A DNA stretch of 64,000 nt from Xestospongia muta. Its lineage: Eukaryota > Porifera > Demospongiae > Haplosclerida > Petrosiidae. The DNA is taken from the NCBI GenBank assembly GCA_963693285.1, contig OY848924.1, positions 805,501 through 869,500 of the forward strand. The letters are read 5' to 3'. Shown one piece after another: positions 1 to 14,200 of this stretch (its first letter is position 1; each line of letters begins with the position of its first letter). The position numbers and the translations under genes were made by a program. Under the pieces are notes generated by a model. It did not search any database, was not told the origin of the DNA, and saw only the letters and a list, made by a program, of their open reading frames with translations.

Positions 1-2112
1 TGCATTTTCACTATCTTAACACCTGCTCACATCTATGTATACTTTACCTACATCCTCATTCCTGTTGTATGAGTCCTATATGTACTTGTCCCCAGACCCT
101 TCATCTCTTAGGGAAGGGTTGGCAATGTCAGACTAATATTGGTAATCTTTATTAACTAGTTAAAGAGGTAGACTTTGATATGATCTCTAACATATGTACA
201 TACTTTTTGTCTTTGGACTTGTCATGTCAGTCTTCCTTGTCATTGTATAATGTACAAGACTTTCTTTTGAAATATTTAGTCTTTTTTTCTTATGACTATA
301 TACTTTTTAAAATAATATACCATAATTAGCTTTTTTTCGTTGTGAAATATTTTTGTTTCACCCTTGATAAACGAATTTTTTGCAAATCGAAAATTTCTAT
401 TTAATGTCTGTTTCTTATAACTGCTACAGCATACCTATCAACAGGATTTGTTGGTTGTTTCACGCAAGTTAGCTGCTCACCGACAGCCGCTATCCATATG
501 GCCTTATAGACATGGTATCCCCTTGTGCAACAGGGCACATCTTTCTCCATTACTCGAGCCATTAAAACATGTGGTCTCACCTTTGTGTAAAAATTTCACT
601 TTAGCAAAATTTTTGTTTAGTTAGAGTTGGACGAAAATTTAGCAAAACGAAATTTTTTGAAATGAATATTTTGAGAACAAAATGAAAACTAATTACGGTA
701 TTCTATAACAAACGAGATCAATTACAAGCATTTAAGAGATTTAGCCCCACCCACTCTTGTAGTATTCATATTTTCATTCACATTCTTTGTTGTTTTATTA
801 TTAGGATAAAATACTGCTTTGCATTTAGCCCCACCCAGTCTTGTAGACATTGTTCATCTAGAAAGCGGTTTAATCTCTCTTTTCTTATTTCCATAACACT
901 TCTTTATCATTTACTTTATTGCCATTGTCATACAATGTTAATGAAGAAGAAATTTTTTTAACCCACAACTTTAATTATGGGTGTGGCTGTTAGTAATTTC
1001 TACATTGAACTGTTGTTCAAAGTTTTGTTAGTAAAGGATTAACAAAGATAGTCAGTGTCAGGTAATAGTAGGTGTGGTCTGTTATAATAGTAGTACATAT
1101 AGTTGGTAATGATCTTGGTATTCACAAAGGTCCCACTAATATGGTGTGTACATGTCATTTGTACCCAAAGCCTAAACCCAAACAAGTGAACATAAGAAGA
1201 ATAGCCAATAGTGAACCATTCTATTTTAATTTTGAGATAGGGGATGTGCCATACTCTAGACATGTAAATCAGGTACATGGACATTATCTGGATGTTACCA
1301 AGAGGTGTGGTTAAAAATGGTCCAGCTATTAATAATACTGGTAGTCATTAATTAATCATGGAGGTTACATATCGTGGTTAAATCACTAAACCAGTTAATC
1401 GACCATCACTACTATAGTCCCAGTTGTTTCTTATGATTAAACTTTTATAAATTAATTAATATATCTGTGGTAGTTGTAGTTTGTTATTTTCATTACATGT
1501 ACTTCATAGTGACAATAAGAAGAATGGAGCATACATTATGGATGTTGAATAAGCTTATGTCATCCATGGATATATGTTACTCACTAGATGTTAAACTCCC
1601 TATATCCTGAATATATTAACATGTAATAGACATTGCTATTATAATAAACTTGTGGTTACAGTGAGAATACACAGTTACCCCTTAATTCTGATAGACAAAG
1701 AGTAATGTCATGGAACAATGTGTCTTATCTGGAGCTGTCCTTAACACCTCTAAATTACCTATGGTTACTAATATAACTAGACCCCTCCTCTTAAACAGTT
1801 AAACCGTAACATTGATGGCATACTTAAGATATATATCACAATTGGTTGCCAACAGCTTAAGATTATTGAAGAATAATGTCTCTTCTCATAGAAGGACTAG
1901 CACTATATTGCATATCAGTGGGTGTGGTTTATAAAATAATAAAGTAATAGATTCTATGTCTTTTTATGTCTCTGTCATTGGTCAGGTTTGACATGATAAT
2001 ACAATAGCTATGATTATCTGTATTGATGACTGTTATATTGACTATATAGTTTATTGTATGATAGTTCCTGTACTTTTTGTAATTGAATAACTTTTCCTCT
2101 TTTGTTTTCTAG
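1..2112. repeat. Intronic repeat DNA left of the first Ank exon (diverged copy of the 2.4-kb unit)
   Basis: No gene is supported here. Bases 1-950 closely match 2592-3575, 4990-5975 and 7398-8030, and 1960-2112 match the DNA just before the Ank exons at 4142, 6552 and 62262. The middle, about 970-1960, is unrelated to the other tandem copies, but about 1591-1742 recurs at 60440-60587 and 61750-61897. This is most simply intron of the Ank-ROCO gene that starts beyond the left edge. Small open frames here are AT-rich chance frames. Confidence 0.7.
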
Positions 2113-2214
2113 TATGGTAGAACAGCAGCACATTATGTAGCACAGGAGGGTCATGTTGATGTTCTAAAGTTATTAATTGAAGAGGGACAAGCTGACATAA
2201 ATGCTACAGATACT
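2113..2214 (+). CDS. Ank-repeat exon 1 of the visible part of gene A
   Basis: A 102-base, phase-0 exon preceded by a pyrimidine-rich tract and AG and followed by GTAAGT. It encodes one ankyrin repeat with the usual T-A-A-H and G-H-V-D-V-L-K-L-L-I core. Near-identical exons lie at 4142-4243, 6552-6653 and, in the paralogous gene, 62262-62363. It differs from those by Val for Ala in the first helix (HYVA instead of HYAA). Confidence 0.85.
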
Positions 2215-5200
2215 GTAAGTCATATTATAGTTACTTATGAGCTATTCCTTTGAAGTATGACATTTAATATTGTCTTCAATATTGATATCAACCTTACTCA
2301 TATCCAGACTGTCCAATATTTTGATAACATGTTTTGGCAAAAGATGTTCCAAGAACAATAATCAAAAAACAAATTTTGATATTTGCCTACAATGTGTCAA
2401 ACATAACCTATTGTCATTACATTAATCAATGTGGACAAGTCATTTTGTTCATTTGTATGTAAAACAAATATTCACATGATCTAATGGACACATAGTGAGT
2501 CATACAAGGTAGCATAAGTTAGTAAAAGACAGTCTGTGCTTCTATATGAAAGATCATCACTACGTCTAATACATACCATAACAGCCATTTTGCATTTTCA
2601 CTCTCTTAACACATGCTCACATCTATGTATACTTTACCTACATCCTCATTCCTGTTGTATGAGTCCTATATGTACTTGTCCCCAGACCCTTCATCTCTTA
2701 GGGAAGGGTTGGCAATGTCAGACTAATATTGGTAATCTTTATTAACTAGTTAAAGAGGTAGTCTTTGATATGATCTCTAACATACTTTTTGTCTTTGGAC
2801 TTGTCATGTCAGTCTTCCTTGTCATTGTATAATGTACAAGACTTTCTTTTGAAAGATTTAGTCTTTTTTTGTTATGACTATATACTTTTTAAAATAATAT
2901 ACCATAATTAGCTTTTTTTTCGTTGTGAAATATTTTTGTTTCACCCTTGATAAATGAGTTTTTTTGCGAATCGAAAATTTCTATTTAATGTCTGTTTCTA
3001 ATAACTACTACAGCATACCTATCAACAGGATTTGTTGGTTGTTTCACACAAGTTAGCTGCTCACCGATAGCCGCTATCCATATGGCCTTATAGACATGGT
3101 ATCCCCTTGTGCAACAGGGCACATCTTTCTCCATTACTCGAGCCATTACAACATGTGGTCTCACCTTTGTGTAAAAATTTCACTTTAGCAAAATTTTTGT
3201 TTAATTAGAGTTGGACGAAAATTTAGCAAAACGAAATTTTTTGAAATGAATATTTTGAGAACAAAATAAAAACTAATTACGGTATTCTATAACAAAGGAG
3301 ATCAATCACAAGCATTTAAGAGATTTAGCCCCACCCACTCTTGTAGTAGTCATATTGTAGTAGTCATATTTTCATTCACATTCTTTGTTGTTTTATTATT
3401 AGGATAATAATACTGCTTTGCATTTAGCCCCACCCACTCTTGTAGACATTGTTCATCTAGAAAGCGGCTTAATCTCTCTTTTCCTATTTCCATAAGACTT
3501 CTCTATCATTTACTTTATTGACATTGTCATACAATGTTAATGAAGAAGGAAATTTTTTAACCCACAACTTTCATTAATATGACTATTTTGACATTTTGGG
3601 AAACTTCCTACTAACCTTGTACTATTAACACAACTTTTTACCAAATTCAAGTTTATCAAAAGACTATTATTATATTTGTAAACTAGTAGATTTGTATTTA
3701 TTGATATAGTCTTGTCTTTGGTAAATGATATTCATGGTCAGTGAATGTCAACCCACAAATGACATGAACATTTCTATTATTAAACTCAATGTACCTAACA
3801 TTTGAAGTCTACCTAATCCTTAAAAGAATCCTGGTATTCACAGAGGTACCATATTTATATTATGTTAATAGAATTGATAATCATTATAAGTGTGGTAGTT
3901 ATGATAAGTTTGTGACCTAAATTACCTAGTTTATTATTAATGACAATGTTTATAGTAAAGTGACACTCATTTAATATCTTAGATAGTTTCTATGCCTTTT
4001 TATGTCCCTGTCATTGGTCAGGTTTGACATGATAATACAATAGCTATGATTATCTGTATTGATGACTGTTATATTGACTATATAGTTTATTGTATGATAG
4101 TTCCTGTACTTTTTGTAATTGAATAACTTTTTGTTTTCTAGTATGGTAAAACAGCAGCACATTATGCAGCACAGAAGAGTCATGTTGATGTTCTAAAGTT
4201 ATTAATTGAAGAGGGACACACTGGTGTAAATGCTACAGATAATGTAAGTCATATTATAGTTACTTTTGAGTTATTCCTTTGAAGTATGACATTTAATATT
4301 GTCTTCAATATTGATATCAACCTCACTCATATCCAGACTGTCCAATATTTTGATAACATGTTTTTGACAAAAGATGTTCCAAGAACAATAATCAAAAATA
4401 AAATTTTGATTTTGTCTACAATGTGTCAAACATAACCTGTTGTCATTATATCAATCAATGACAATATTTATTAATAATCAATTAATTAATAGTCATGAAT
4501 AATTAATAGTCAAAATTTAGCATCTCTATGTGACCTTTATTGTGTGCTTCTTGGTGTAACTTGTACCATAACGATGACATTATTATGTGTCATGTCATGA
4601 TGATGTCATCATATTCAAGTTACACCAAGAACCACTCCCTTTATTAGCCCTCCCACATATATACACATACTCTTGTGATTTACCTGTCTGTTTGTGGCTT
4701 CAATAGTTTTTGATCCTCTGTTATAATACATTTTATGTTGATTTTCCTATAATTGGGTAATAGCATTCTTAGGAACTTTATATATTCTAAATAGATCACC
4801 AATTTGAGGTGGACGTACATTGACATGTGGACAAGCCATTTTGTTCATTTGTATGTAAAACAAATATTCACATGATCTAATGGACACATAGTGAGTCATA
4901 CAAGGTAGCATAAGTTAGTAAAAGACAGTCTGTACTTCTATATGAAAGATCATCACTACGTCTAATACATACCATAACAGCCATTTTGCATTTTCACTCT
5001 CTTAACACATGCTCACATCTATGTATACTTTACCTACATCCTCATTCCTGTTGTATGAGTCCTATATGTACTTGTCCCCAGACCCTTCATCTCTTAGGGA
5101 AGGGTTGGCAATGTCAGACTAATATTGGTAATCTTTATTAACTAGTTAAAGAGGTAGTCTTTGATATGATCTCTAACATATGTACATACTTTTTGTCTTT

Positions 5201-8200
5201 AGACTTGTCATGTCAGTATTCCTTGTCATTGTATAATGTACAAGACTTTCTTTTGAAATATTTAGTCTTTTTTCCTTATGACTATATACTTTTTAAAATA
5301 ATATACCATAATTAGCTTTTTTTTCGTTGTGAAATATTTTTGTTTCACCCTTGATAAACGAGTTTTTTTGCGAATCGAAAATTTCTATTTAATGTCTGTT
5401 TCTAATAACTGCTACAGCATACCTATCAACAGGATTTGTTGGTTGTTTCACACAAGTTAGCTGCTCACCGATAGCCACTATCCATATGGCCTTATAGACA
5501 TGGTATCCCCTTGTGCAACAGGGCACATCTTTCTCCATTACTCGAGCCATTACAACATGTGGTCTCACCTTTGTGTAAAAATTTCACTTTAGCAAAATTT
5601 TTGTTTAATTAGAGTTGGACGAAAATTTAGCAAAACGAAATTTTTTGAAATGAATATTTTGAGAACAAAATGAAAACTAATTACGGTATTCTATAACAAA
5701 CGAGATCAATTACAAGCATTTAAGAGATTTAGCCCACCCACTCTTGTAGTAGTCATATTGTAGTAGTCATATTTTCATTCACATTCTTTGTTGTTTTATT
5801 ATTAGGATAATAATACTGCTTTGCATTTAGCCCCACCCACTCTTGTAGACATTGTTCATCTAGAAAGCGGCTTAATCTCTCTTTTCCTATTTCCATAAGA
5901 CTTCTCTATCATTTACTTTATTGACATTGTCATACAATGTTAATGAAGAAGGAAATTTTTTAACCCACAACTTTAATTAATATGACTACTTTGACATTTT
6001 GGGAAACTTCCTACTAACCTTGTACTATTAGTATAACTTTTTACCAAATTCAAGTTTATCAAAAGACTATTATTATATTTGTAAACTAGTAGATTTGTAT
6101 TTATTGATATAGTCTTGTCTTTGGTAAATGATATTCATGGTCAGTGAATGTCAACCCACAAATGACATGAACATTTCTATTATTAAACTCAGTGTACCTA
6201 ACATTTGAAGTCTACCTAATCCTTAAAAGAATCCTGGTATTCACAGAGGTACCATATTTATATTATGTTAATAGAATTGATAATCATTATAAGTGTGGTA
6301 GTTATGATAAGTTTGTGACCTAAATGACCTAGTTTATTATTGATGACAATGTTTATAGTAAAGTGACACTCATTTAATATCTTAGATAGTTTCTATGTCT
6401 TTTTATGTCCCTGTCATTGGTCAGGTTTGACATGATAATACAATAGCTATGATTATCTGTATTGATAACTGTTATATTGACTATATAGTTTATTGTATGA
6501 TAGTTCCTGTGCTTTTTGTAATTGAATAACTTTTCCTCTTTTGTTTTCTAGAATGGAGAAACAGCAGCACATTACGCAGCATGGAAGGGTCATGTTGATG
6601 TTCTAAAGTTATTAATTGAAGAGGGACACACTGGTGTAAATGCTACAGATAATGTAAGTCATATTATAGTTACTTTTGAGTTATTCCTTTGAAGTATGAC
6701 ATTTAATATTGTCTTCAATATTGATATCAACCTCACTCATATCCAGACTGTCCAATATTTTGATAACATGTTTTTGACAAAAGATGTTCCAAGAACAATA
6801 ATCAAAAATAAAATTTTGATTTTGTCTACAATGTGTCAAACATAACCTGTTGTCATTATATCAATCAATGACAATATTTATTAATAATCAATTAATTAAT
6901 AGTCATGAATAATTAATAGTCAAAATTTAGCATCTCTATGTGACCTTTATTGTGTGCTTCTTGGTGTAACTTGTACCATAACGATGACATTATTATGTGT
7001 CATGTCATGATGATGTCATCATATTCAAGTTACACCAAGAACCACTCCCTTTATTAGCCCTCCCACATATATACACATACTCTTGTGATTTACCTGTCTG
7101 TTTGTGGCTTCAATAGTTTTTGATCCTCTGTTATAATACACTTTATGTTGATTTTCCTATAATTGGGTAATAGCATTCTTAGGAACTTTATATATTCTAA
7201 ATAGATCACCAATTTGAGGTGGAAGTACATTGACATGTGGACAAGCCATTTTGTTCATTTGTATGTAAAACAAATATTCACATGATCTAATGGACACATA
7301 GTGAGTGATACAAGACAGCATAAGTTAGTAAAAGACAGTCTGTACTTCTATATGAAAGATCATCACTACGTCCAATACATATCATAACAGCCATTTTGCA
7401 TTTTCACTCTCTTAACACATGCTCACATCTATGTATACTTTACCTACATCCTCATTCCTGTTGTATGAGTTCTATATGTACTTGTCCCCAGACCCTTCAT
7501 CTCTTAGGGAAGGGTTGGCAATGTCAGACTAATATTGGTAATCTTTATTAACTAGTTAAAGAGATAGTCTTTGATATGATCTCTAACATATGTACATACT
7601 TTTTGTCTTTGGACTTGTCATGTCAGTCTTCCTTGTCATTGTATAATGTACAAGACTTTCTTTTGAAATATTTAGTCTTTTTTCTTATGACTATATACTG
7701 TTTAAAATAATATACCATAATTAGCTTTTTTTCGTTGCGAAATATTTTTGTTTCACCCTTGATAAACGAATTTTTTGTGAATCGAAATTTTCTATTTAAT
7801 GTCTGTTTCTAATAACTGCTACAGCATACCTATCAACAGGATTTGTTGGTTGTTTCACACAAGTTAGCTGCTCACCGATAGCCGCTATCCATATGGCCTT
7901 ATAGACATGGTATCCCCTTGTGCAACAGGGCACGTCTTTCACCGTTACTCGAGCCATTACAACATGTGGTCTCACCTTTGTGTAAAAATTTCACTTTAGC
8001 AAAATTTTTGTTTAATTAGAGTCAGATGAAAATTTACATCACACTGGTGTAAATGCTACAGATAATGTAAGTCATATTATAGTTACTTTTGAGTTATTCC
8101 TTTGAAGTATGACATTTAATATTGTCTTCAATATTGATATCAACCTCACTCATATCCAGACTGTCCAATATTTTGATAACATGTTTTTGGCAAAACATGT

Positions 8201-11200
8201 TCCAAGAACAATAATCAAAAATAAAATTTTGATATTTGCCTACAATGTGTCAAACATAACCTGTTGTCATTATATCAATCAATGACAATAATATTTATTA
8301 ATGAATCAATTTATTAGGGTTTAGGGTTTAGGGTGCTTCTTGGTGTAACTTGTAACTTGTATTATGAAATTAACTTTAAAATAACAATATTATTTGAAAA
8401 AATTTCATTGTTGCTCTATTATAAGGAGATTTTATAACATTATTTATCTATCATACATGTATAATCTAGATTGCATTAATAATAAATACAATTATATTTC
8501 TTCATTCTTTACAGAATGGGGACTCTCTATTACATTTTGCTTGTGCAAATAGTAAACTAAATGTGATTTCATATCTACTTCACACCGGAAAAGTTAATCC
8601 ACTTGCTCATAACAATCATCAAAATACACCACTAGAGGTTGTCCGACTATATGATCCAAACAGATTAGAAATATTGAAGATGTTTGAACCATTTGAGAAA
8701 AGTCGTCAAGACTTTCCAGTTGATTCATGTAGAAAAGTATTTTTTTGTGGAAACATGACAGCTGGAAAGAGTTCATTAGCCCAATGCATTATATATCGAG
8801 CTGATAAACCTTCTGATTATCACTACAACCCTTCTCAATGTGTTGAAGGTGTGCAATTGGAAACTGCCGGTATTAACTATCATAATGTTCGTAGTCATGA
8901 AGTTGGCAATATTATTCTTTATGATTTTGCTGGTCATCAAGAATATTATAGTAGTCATGCAGCTGTACTGGAGAATCTTATGTTGAGAACTCCTGCAGTT
9001 TTTACAGTAGTGATAGATTCAACTAAAGGTTTTGACTACTTCGAGAATCAGTTGTATTACTGGTTTAACTTTATTGAAAATGTTTGCGCTAATTTAACTA
9101 AACCTTCTCAAGTAATTGTCATTGGAAGCTATGCTGATCAATTTACTGGTAGTTACGATGAATTCAAGTTGCATGTCAATTATGTTGTTAAAGATGCCAT
9201 CCGTAAACAAGAGTATAGAGGTTTTGTTGCCATGGAGTGTCATCGTCCAGGTGGAAAAGGTTTCCCTGAATTCATTGTTCACCTTCATGAAAGTTGTAAG
9301 GCTGTTCATGATAAGTCTGATAGCATTAGTTATTATTGCCATGTGCATTATGCCTACCTCCAAAAGCTACAGAAAGTAGCTATTAGCATTAATGAGCTTA
9401 TTGAAAGCCTAAAAGCTCTTGGTGATCCATCCCTTCCTTCGTATGAAACAGTTTTGGTTGACTACTTGTCAATTCTCAGTGACAAAGGTCTTGTTCTGTT
9501 TCTGAGAAAAGAAATAGTGTCTAATAGTTGGATTGTAATCAATAAATCAAGCCTCCTTGCTGAAGTTAATGGTGTTCTTTTTAATCAGAACATCAAGCGT
9601 CTTCCTATACCAACCTCTAGCAACACTGGTATTGTCCATGTTTCTGTTTTACAAGAGCTCTTTCCGACATATGATACAAGTATGCTTATTGATTTCTTGA
9701 AAACTATGGAATTTTGTCATGATGTTATCGATTTAGAGACACTGAATGCTATTACTACCAACTTGTCTTCATCAGATGATGTTTCTAATGTTGGTGTTCT
9801 TTTTTTTCCAGCTCTTATCACCACAGAGCCTCCTTCAGATTTAAATGAGCATTTCAAAAGTGGATTTGGTTGGTGCATGTATTGCCCTAATCCATTTCAA
9901 TTTCTCTCTGTTCGCTTCCTTCACGTTCTTTTGCTTCGATTAGCTTATTCTAAATATTGCCCTCTTCGTCACCGTAAAGCAGGTAAATTAGACAAAAATT
10001 CTCCTATACAGCAGTTGAATCGTCGTTGTACAGTTTGGAAGAATGGTATATATTGGAAACATAGTAATGATGTAGTAGTGGAAGTGACAGATCATAATAG
10101 ATGTGTCACTGTATTTGTTTCCAATGACAAAGGTGTTGAAAGTCAAAAAATATGTTGCTCTGTTATAAAACTGGTTCTGTCTCTTCAAAAGCAGTTTTGC
10201 CCTTGTAAAATCGACGAGTACATTATCTCTTGTGGATCGTCAGCTGATGTCTGTGGTAAGGCCATTTCTGAGCGAATACTCTACAGAGTAAATGATGTAG
10301 CTCGAGGAATGTTAGTTAATGAGGAAATATTTGACCATAATGAAGTTCAAGACAGTCCAATCAATGTTAAACACATTTGTCCACATGAGCCATACATCTC
10401 CCTTGCACCAGCAGTCATCCATGCCTTATTCTCCACTAGTAAAGCCAATAAAGTTATTCCAGAGAGATTTTGTCAACACATACAAGAATGTGCTCCCAAT
10501 ATAATGTCATCTTATAATACATCCAAAGGTAGCACCTATTCTGCTGTCACCAGTCATCTCAATGAGTACAGCTTTTTCCATGGACAAAATCCTTTGGTAA
10601 GTTACAGTGCTATATTAAACCTAATATATGTCTGCATTATTATGTGATATATGAAAATATACATCTTTATATGTGAACACAGTTAATTATACTTTATTAA
10701 TACATTATGATTACCTGTGACCATTATTTCAAGAGATGTATTCTATTGACTTTAAGGTTCTTTCAAGTCAACCTTTGACACATGATGAGATAATGAAAGT
10801 CTCAAAAGATCGCCTTCAATCTACAAATATTTCGTTTCTAAAAGGTATGATTTACGTTTCAATGTGTATTATATATACCTAAGGACAACATTTGGATAGT
10901 GATAGGTACATGTAATTGGTGTGTATACAGTGAAAACTTACTTATATTTATAGTGTCTATACATATACATTGTTGACACTGATAACTCTGGTCTTTCTCA
11001 TTTGATAGCAAAACCTCCAAAGAAATGTGACCTCCTAAAACTAATGTCAGATATTGCTTTCCAATGGAAAATTATTGGTGAATGTCTTGAAATTAAAAAC
11101 AAATACCTGGCCTCTTTACAAAGCAAGACTTCAAGTGACATTGAAAAACTTTCCGAAGTACTACAACTTTGGATGGATACAATGCCTAAACCTGTTGTCA

Positions 11201-14200
11201 CTTGGAATACAATTTTGCAGACAATAGAAAGTCCACCTATTGAAAATAAATCAGTTGTGACAGAGATGGAAATTTTTTTAAAATGTAAGTGTCCCAATTA
11301 TGCCTTTATTAGATTTCTTAAAAATAATGATACTTTACTTATCATTGTCTTTGTAAGCTAGTAATCATCATAGTTATTTTATGATATTATTTATGTAGCT
11401 ATGACAAAGGGAACTAGTGACATTTGTGACGATGATATCTTGGAGTTATTGACCACTACTGGTAAGATATTGTTAAAATGTGTTTATCTGATAAATGCAT
11501 GTACCTCAAATATATACTGTATCTAGTAATTGGTTTATTAACAAAACAATATATTCTTTATTACTATAATAATTATCTACAACACTTTAAGTTTATATTT
11601 ATTTATTAGATATAGTGTATTAAGTTTAGTAATTTCTAATCCACTCTAGTGTCAACATAATAATGGTACATATATACACTAATATATTCTATGTTTATTT
11701 TATGTTATAATTTTATAGAAGATGTAACACAAACAGACAAAAACACAACTGACAAACAAAGTGATGGTAAGCTCATATTACTTAACCTGTACATGATTAC
11801 ATAATAATATAATGATTATCAAAGACTAATTAAATTACTTTATATCCTTCGCAATATAGATGTGGATGGAAGAATTAGTGAGTCTATTACTGAGGACAGT
11901 AACACTGTTAGTGGTAAGTTCATCATGACTATAATTAGTGGAAAGATGATGTACATTATTAATTCTATCAAGTTTGTACATATTTGATTATAATATAGTG
12001 ACTATTAGTAAGTTAGCAATTTTCTGAGCCACACCCGAATTGACTAGATAGTTTTATTCATAACATTAAAACTTTAGACATTATTTCAATAGTTCCTAAA
12101 TTACTAGCTACTTTATGTTCTTCACTTATAGCAGAAGATGAAAGTGTTGATAAAACTATCATTGACAATAGTAAGACTATTACTGGTAAGTTTATGTCAT
12201 TATGTTTGACTAAATACATAATGTATACATTAGAGAAAGTAAACCATATTATTTACTTTAAAACGAACATACGTACTGTATTTAGCATAAAAACAGGCTC
12301 AAGTTACATAATATGTTCTTAAATTAATGTTACTTAACATATACACCAAGGTAGAAGTATATACTACTTGGATTTTTTGAGTGTTGCAGGTGTAACATTT
12401 GATAACTAATAAAAAATATACACAGTGATATGTATAACTGTTTATATCATATTTAATTGGCTTTAAAGTGTTGCTCAACACCTTTATTGGTGGTCAATAA
12501 TCACCTCCTATTCTTAGAACAGTAATGTAGTTAAAGTCACTTGACTTTCCAGCTGCCAAATTCAAAGTATAATTATATATGACACAAATGTTTGCTACAA
12601 CATTTAGTCTTGTCTGTTTGTATTACATTAGCTGTTGAAGGAGAAACTATTTTAAGGTATTTGTATCACCATGTTGGGAAGCAATGCTTCACTGGAAAAG
12701 ATTAAAATCAAGTGTTTTTCTGGTAGATTTTAGCAACTGTCATAGTGCATTATTTGAAAATAAGGTTTAATATTGAACTTTCCACGAGATTTGTAAAATT
12801 CATGTCATTTAAAACAATGTGATTGGTCAATTACACACAAGCATGGTATAAGCATAAAATTAGAATTATATTCGTGATCCAAAACCCACAAAACTAATAA
12901 GCATAAACATATAAATATTTAACGTATGAAAATTCACAAACATATATCTCATATTTACTGTACATATACTAGTATATATACTATGTTAATTGTATTATTA
13001 CAATTTTATAGGAGGTGTGGCACAAACAGACAATAACACATTTGATAATCATACTGATGGTAAGTTACTTTATCCATATCATTTAACCTGTACATGATTA
13101 TACAATAACTCCTAATGGTAATTGTTTATGTCCTTCATAATATAGGTGTTAATAAAAGTGTTAGTGAGTCTATTACTGAGGACAGTCACAGAGTAAATAG
13201 TAAGTTTATTATTACTATAATTGATAAAAGTGGTTCATTACATCATTGTACACATACAGTTTATAAGTACAGATACCTCCTAATAAATATTGAATGTATT
13301 ATATTTTCTTATTTTCTAACTGTTCACATATTATATATACTTTAATGTACATGTTATATAACAATTATATTAGAAAGCAATGTAACTATTAATATATAAT
13401 TGTCACTTTGTTCTACTCAATATTCTATAGAATCAAGTGCTCCTAACTCAACTCAAGGCTCTATTTCTGAGGACTTATCAATGGAACATCAGGTAAGATT
13501 TATCCTCTTAAATAGTAGATTGTATTAATTGTAATTATTAACAAATTTAATTTGTTAAAGATATTAGGAATATTCCTTTTGCCAGTGAGTAGCTATTAAC
13601 ATAATAGCTTCATTTGGTAATCAGGAGCTATTCTTGCTAAGTACATCACTTATATTTTGTCAACTATATAGTATTATGTCCAGACACTCAATAGTTTAAT
13701 GTGAGATAGAGTGTCTAGTATACTCACAGGCAAGATAGCAGATCTCAGTGATTGCTCCAGACAATACAAAAAGTAGTTTTTCACATTAAGCAAGTGGGTG
13801 TCTGAGCCTGTGACTAGTAACTGAACAGTTTATCACTATATGTAGCCACACCCATTAAGCATTCTTTGTGGTTGTGGTTTTTTAGAAGCATTCCTAAGTT
13901 TGACATAGATAGATTGATAGTTTCACTATGTGACAATAATTACTACTAACAATTACATTGTAATTCCTCACCTCCAGTCTTATCAATATTATAAACAATA
14001 GTTACATCATCAATCTTGTGTATTATAATACTACAATACTTTACACCTCATATATTATCACTTATATCCTGTATCCAATAGCAACATTCTACTAATGAAC
14101 TATCAAGTGAACACAAAGCAGATACTCTCCCTAGTGATACTACACAACAAGGTAATATAAGACACCTAAATAATAAACACTATATATAATGTATGTGATG

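Larger units (their letters stand above)
2431..8040 (+). repeat. Tandem 2.4-kb units (intron + Ank exon), gene A
   Basis: Three units start near 2433, 4830 and 7240 (GGACAAG-CATTTTGTTCATT), period about 2.4 kb; the last one is truncated at about 8035. Units two and three agree at the great majority of positions over more than 2 kb, introns no less than exons. Unit one lacks the 4480-4830 part. Each contains one Ank exon except the last. Confidence 0.9.

Noticed and set aside
1039..1314. Overlapping short frames on both strands
   Set aside because: No family match, no splice context, and the region is intronic by comparison with its copies.
8315..8334. Telomere-type repeat
   Set aside because: Fewer than three units and embedded in intron repeat; kept only as a minor repeat.
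10597..10647. Continuation of the ROCO frame to a stop at 10647
   Set aside because: A strong GTAAGT at 10597 and a phase-matched exon at 10757 show that this is intron.
12632..12656. Possible extra microexon in gene A (AVEGETIL)
   Set aside because: The acceptor fits, but the only nearby GT leaves the wrong phase for the next exon.
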